A model generated the notes under the pieces. It saw only the letters and a list, made by a program, of their open reading frames with translations. It was not told the origin of the DNA and made no database searches. A DNA stretch of 64,000 nucleotides from Lamellibrachia columna (taxonomy: Eukaryota; Annelida; Polychaeta; Sabellida; Siboglinidae), in assembly GCA_963662155.1 (NCBI GenBank), contig OY759267.1, forward strand, positions 20,034,438 to 20,098,437, written 5' to 3'. The translations under genes were made by a program, and so were the position numbers. Positions 63,513 to 64,000 of the stretch are shown here, piece by piece (position 1 is the first letter of the stretch; each line of letters starts with the position of its first letter).

Positions 63513-63834
63513 CTGTCAATGTCATCACTTTGATCACGTGTCATGGTTTACATCTTTGAGTAGTTGTCACATTCAATGCATTTTCTTCTTTCAGTCTTAT
63601 AAGGGCATCTTTAAAGCCAATGGTAATGTGATTTACAGCAACATGTATACCTCACCAGGAATATTTTGCAACCAACAGTACAATAATAATAATAAACTTC
63701 TACAGAGACGTAACAAACCAGAAACATCATCATGACATCATGAACAGGGATGTGCAAGTCACCATCAGAGCAGGGGGGAGGGGGGTTTGACATCTGAACG
63801 GCCAAGCATTCAGGGTGAAAATACAGTTTTTAAT

Positions 63835-64000
63835 ATAATAAATATGTCTTTAGTTTGTTTTGGAAGATAGCTGTAGTCTCAGATGATTTTAAATTGATGG
63901 GAAATTTTTTCCAGATTTTGGGTGCAGCAGAAACCTCACTAGCCCACGCTAAGCTTAGTTCAGAGAAACCTCGCTTGCTTACATTAAACTTAGTTCAGAG
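63835..64000 (-). pseudogene. LINE RT C-terminal fragment at the window edge
   Basis: The minus strand reads SEVSAAPKIWKKFPINLK then SSETTAIFQNKLKTYL, matching the usual last block of CR1/L2-like RT proteins (APK-W--LP----S----FK--LKTYL). It is cut by the end of the window. Confidence 0.55.

Overview
This window is animal nuclear DNA: AT-rich, intron-rich, with GT-AG split exons, tRNA-derived SINEs, non-LTR retrotransposons, piggyBac and hAT remnants and very many minisatellites. The species cannot be fixed from the sequence. The style of the repeats and of the one receptor gene suggests a marine invertebrate, possibly a mollusc, but that is inference.

The backbone is one gene on the minus strand: the middle of an ATP-dependent RNA helicase recognisable as DDX1. 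Seven exons were located by translation. From 5' to 3' they lie at 63372-63512, 61352-61426, 59311-59422, 10539-10685, 5578-5648, 3499-3571 and 1488-1560. They join in phase and run from the last Asp of the DEAD box (motif II) through motifs III, IV, V and VI. The 5' part (start, motif I, SPRY domain) lies beyond the right edge and the 3' part beyond the left edge. One intron, 10686-59310, is about 48.6 kb and holds most of the window.

Inside that intron, on the opposite strand, is an intact single-exon class A GPCR gene (42093-43112, 339 aa). The rest of the intron is a repeat graveyard: a CR1/L2-type LINE with a long open reverse transcriptase ORF (26636-27970) and a decayed sister copy (20477-21228), several other LINE 3' ends, two piggyBac transposase pseudogenes (about 22024-22437 and 55485-56069), a non-autonomous hAT element with an 8-bp target duplication (57672-58517), a foldback element with (TA)n arms (34282-34543), small inverted-repeat elements, four copies of one tRNA-derived SINE family and copies of a second.

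More than twenty tandem arrays (periods about 16 to 110 bp) fill much of the rest. The largest are 7687-9211 (32 bp), 11021-12213 (80 bp), 13208-14398 (33 bp), 31148-31990 (35 bp) and 32030-32945 (about 20 bp). Long low-complexity ORFs inside them are artefacts of repeats lacking stop codons. The most unusual structural observation is that the 32-bp array appears to be made from the terminal inverted repeat of a small transposon whose single copies lie on both sides of it. No CRISPR, operon, prokaryotic gene or structural RNA gene is supported.
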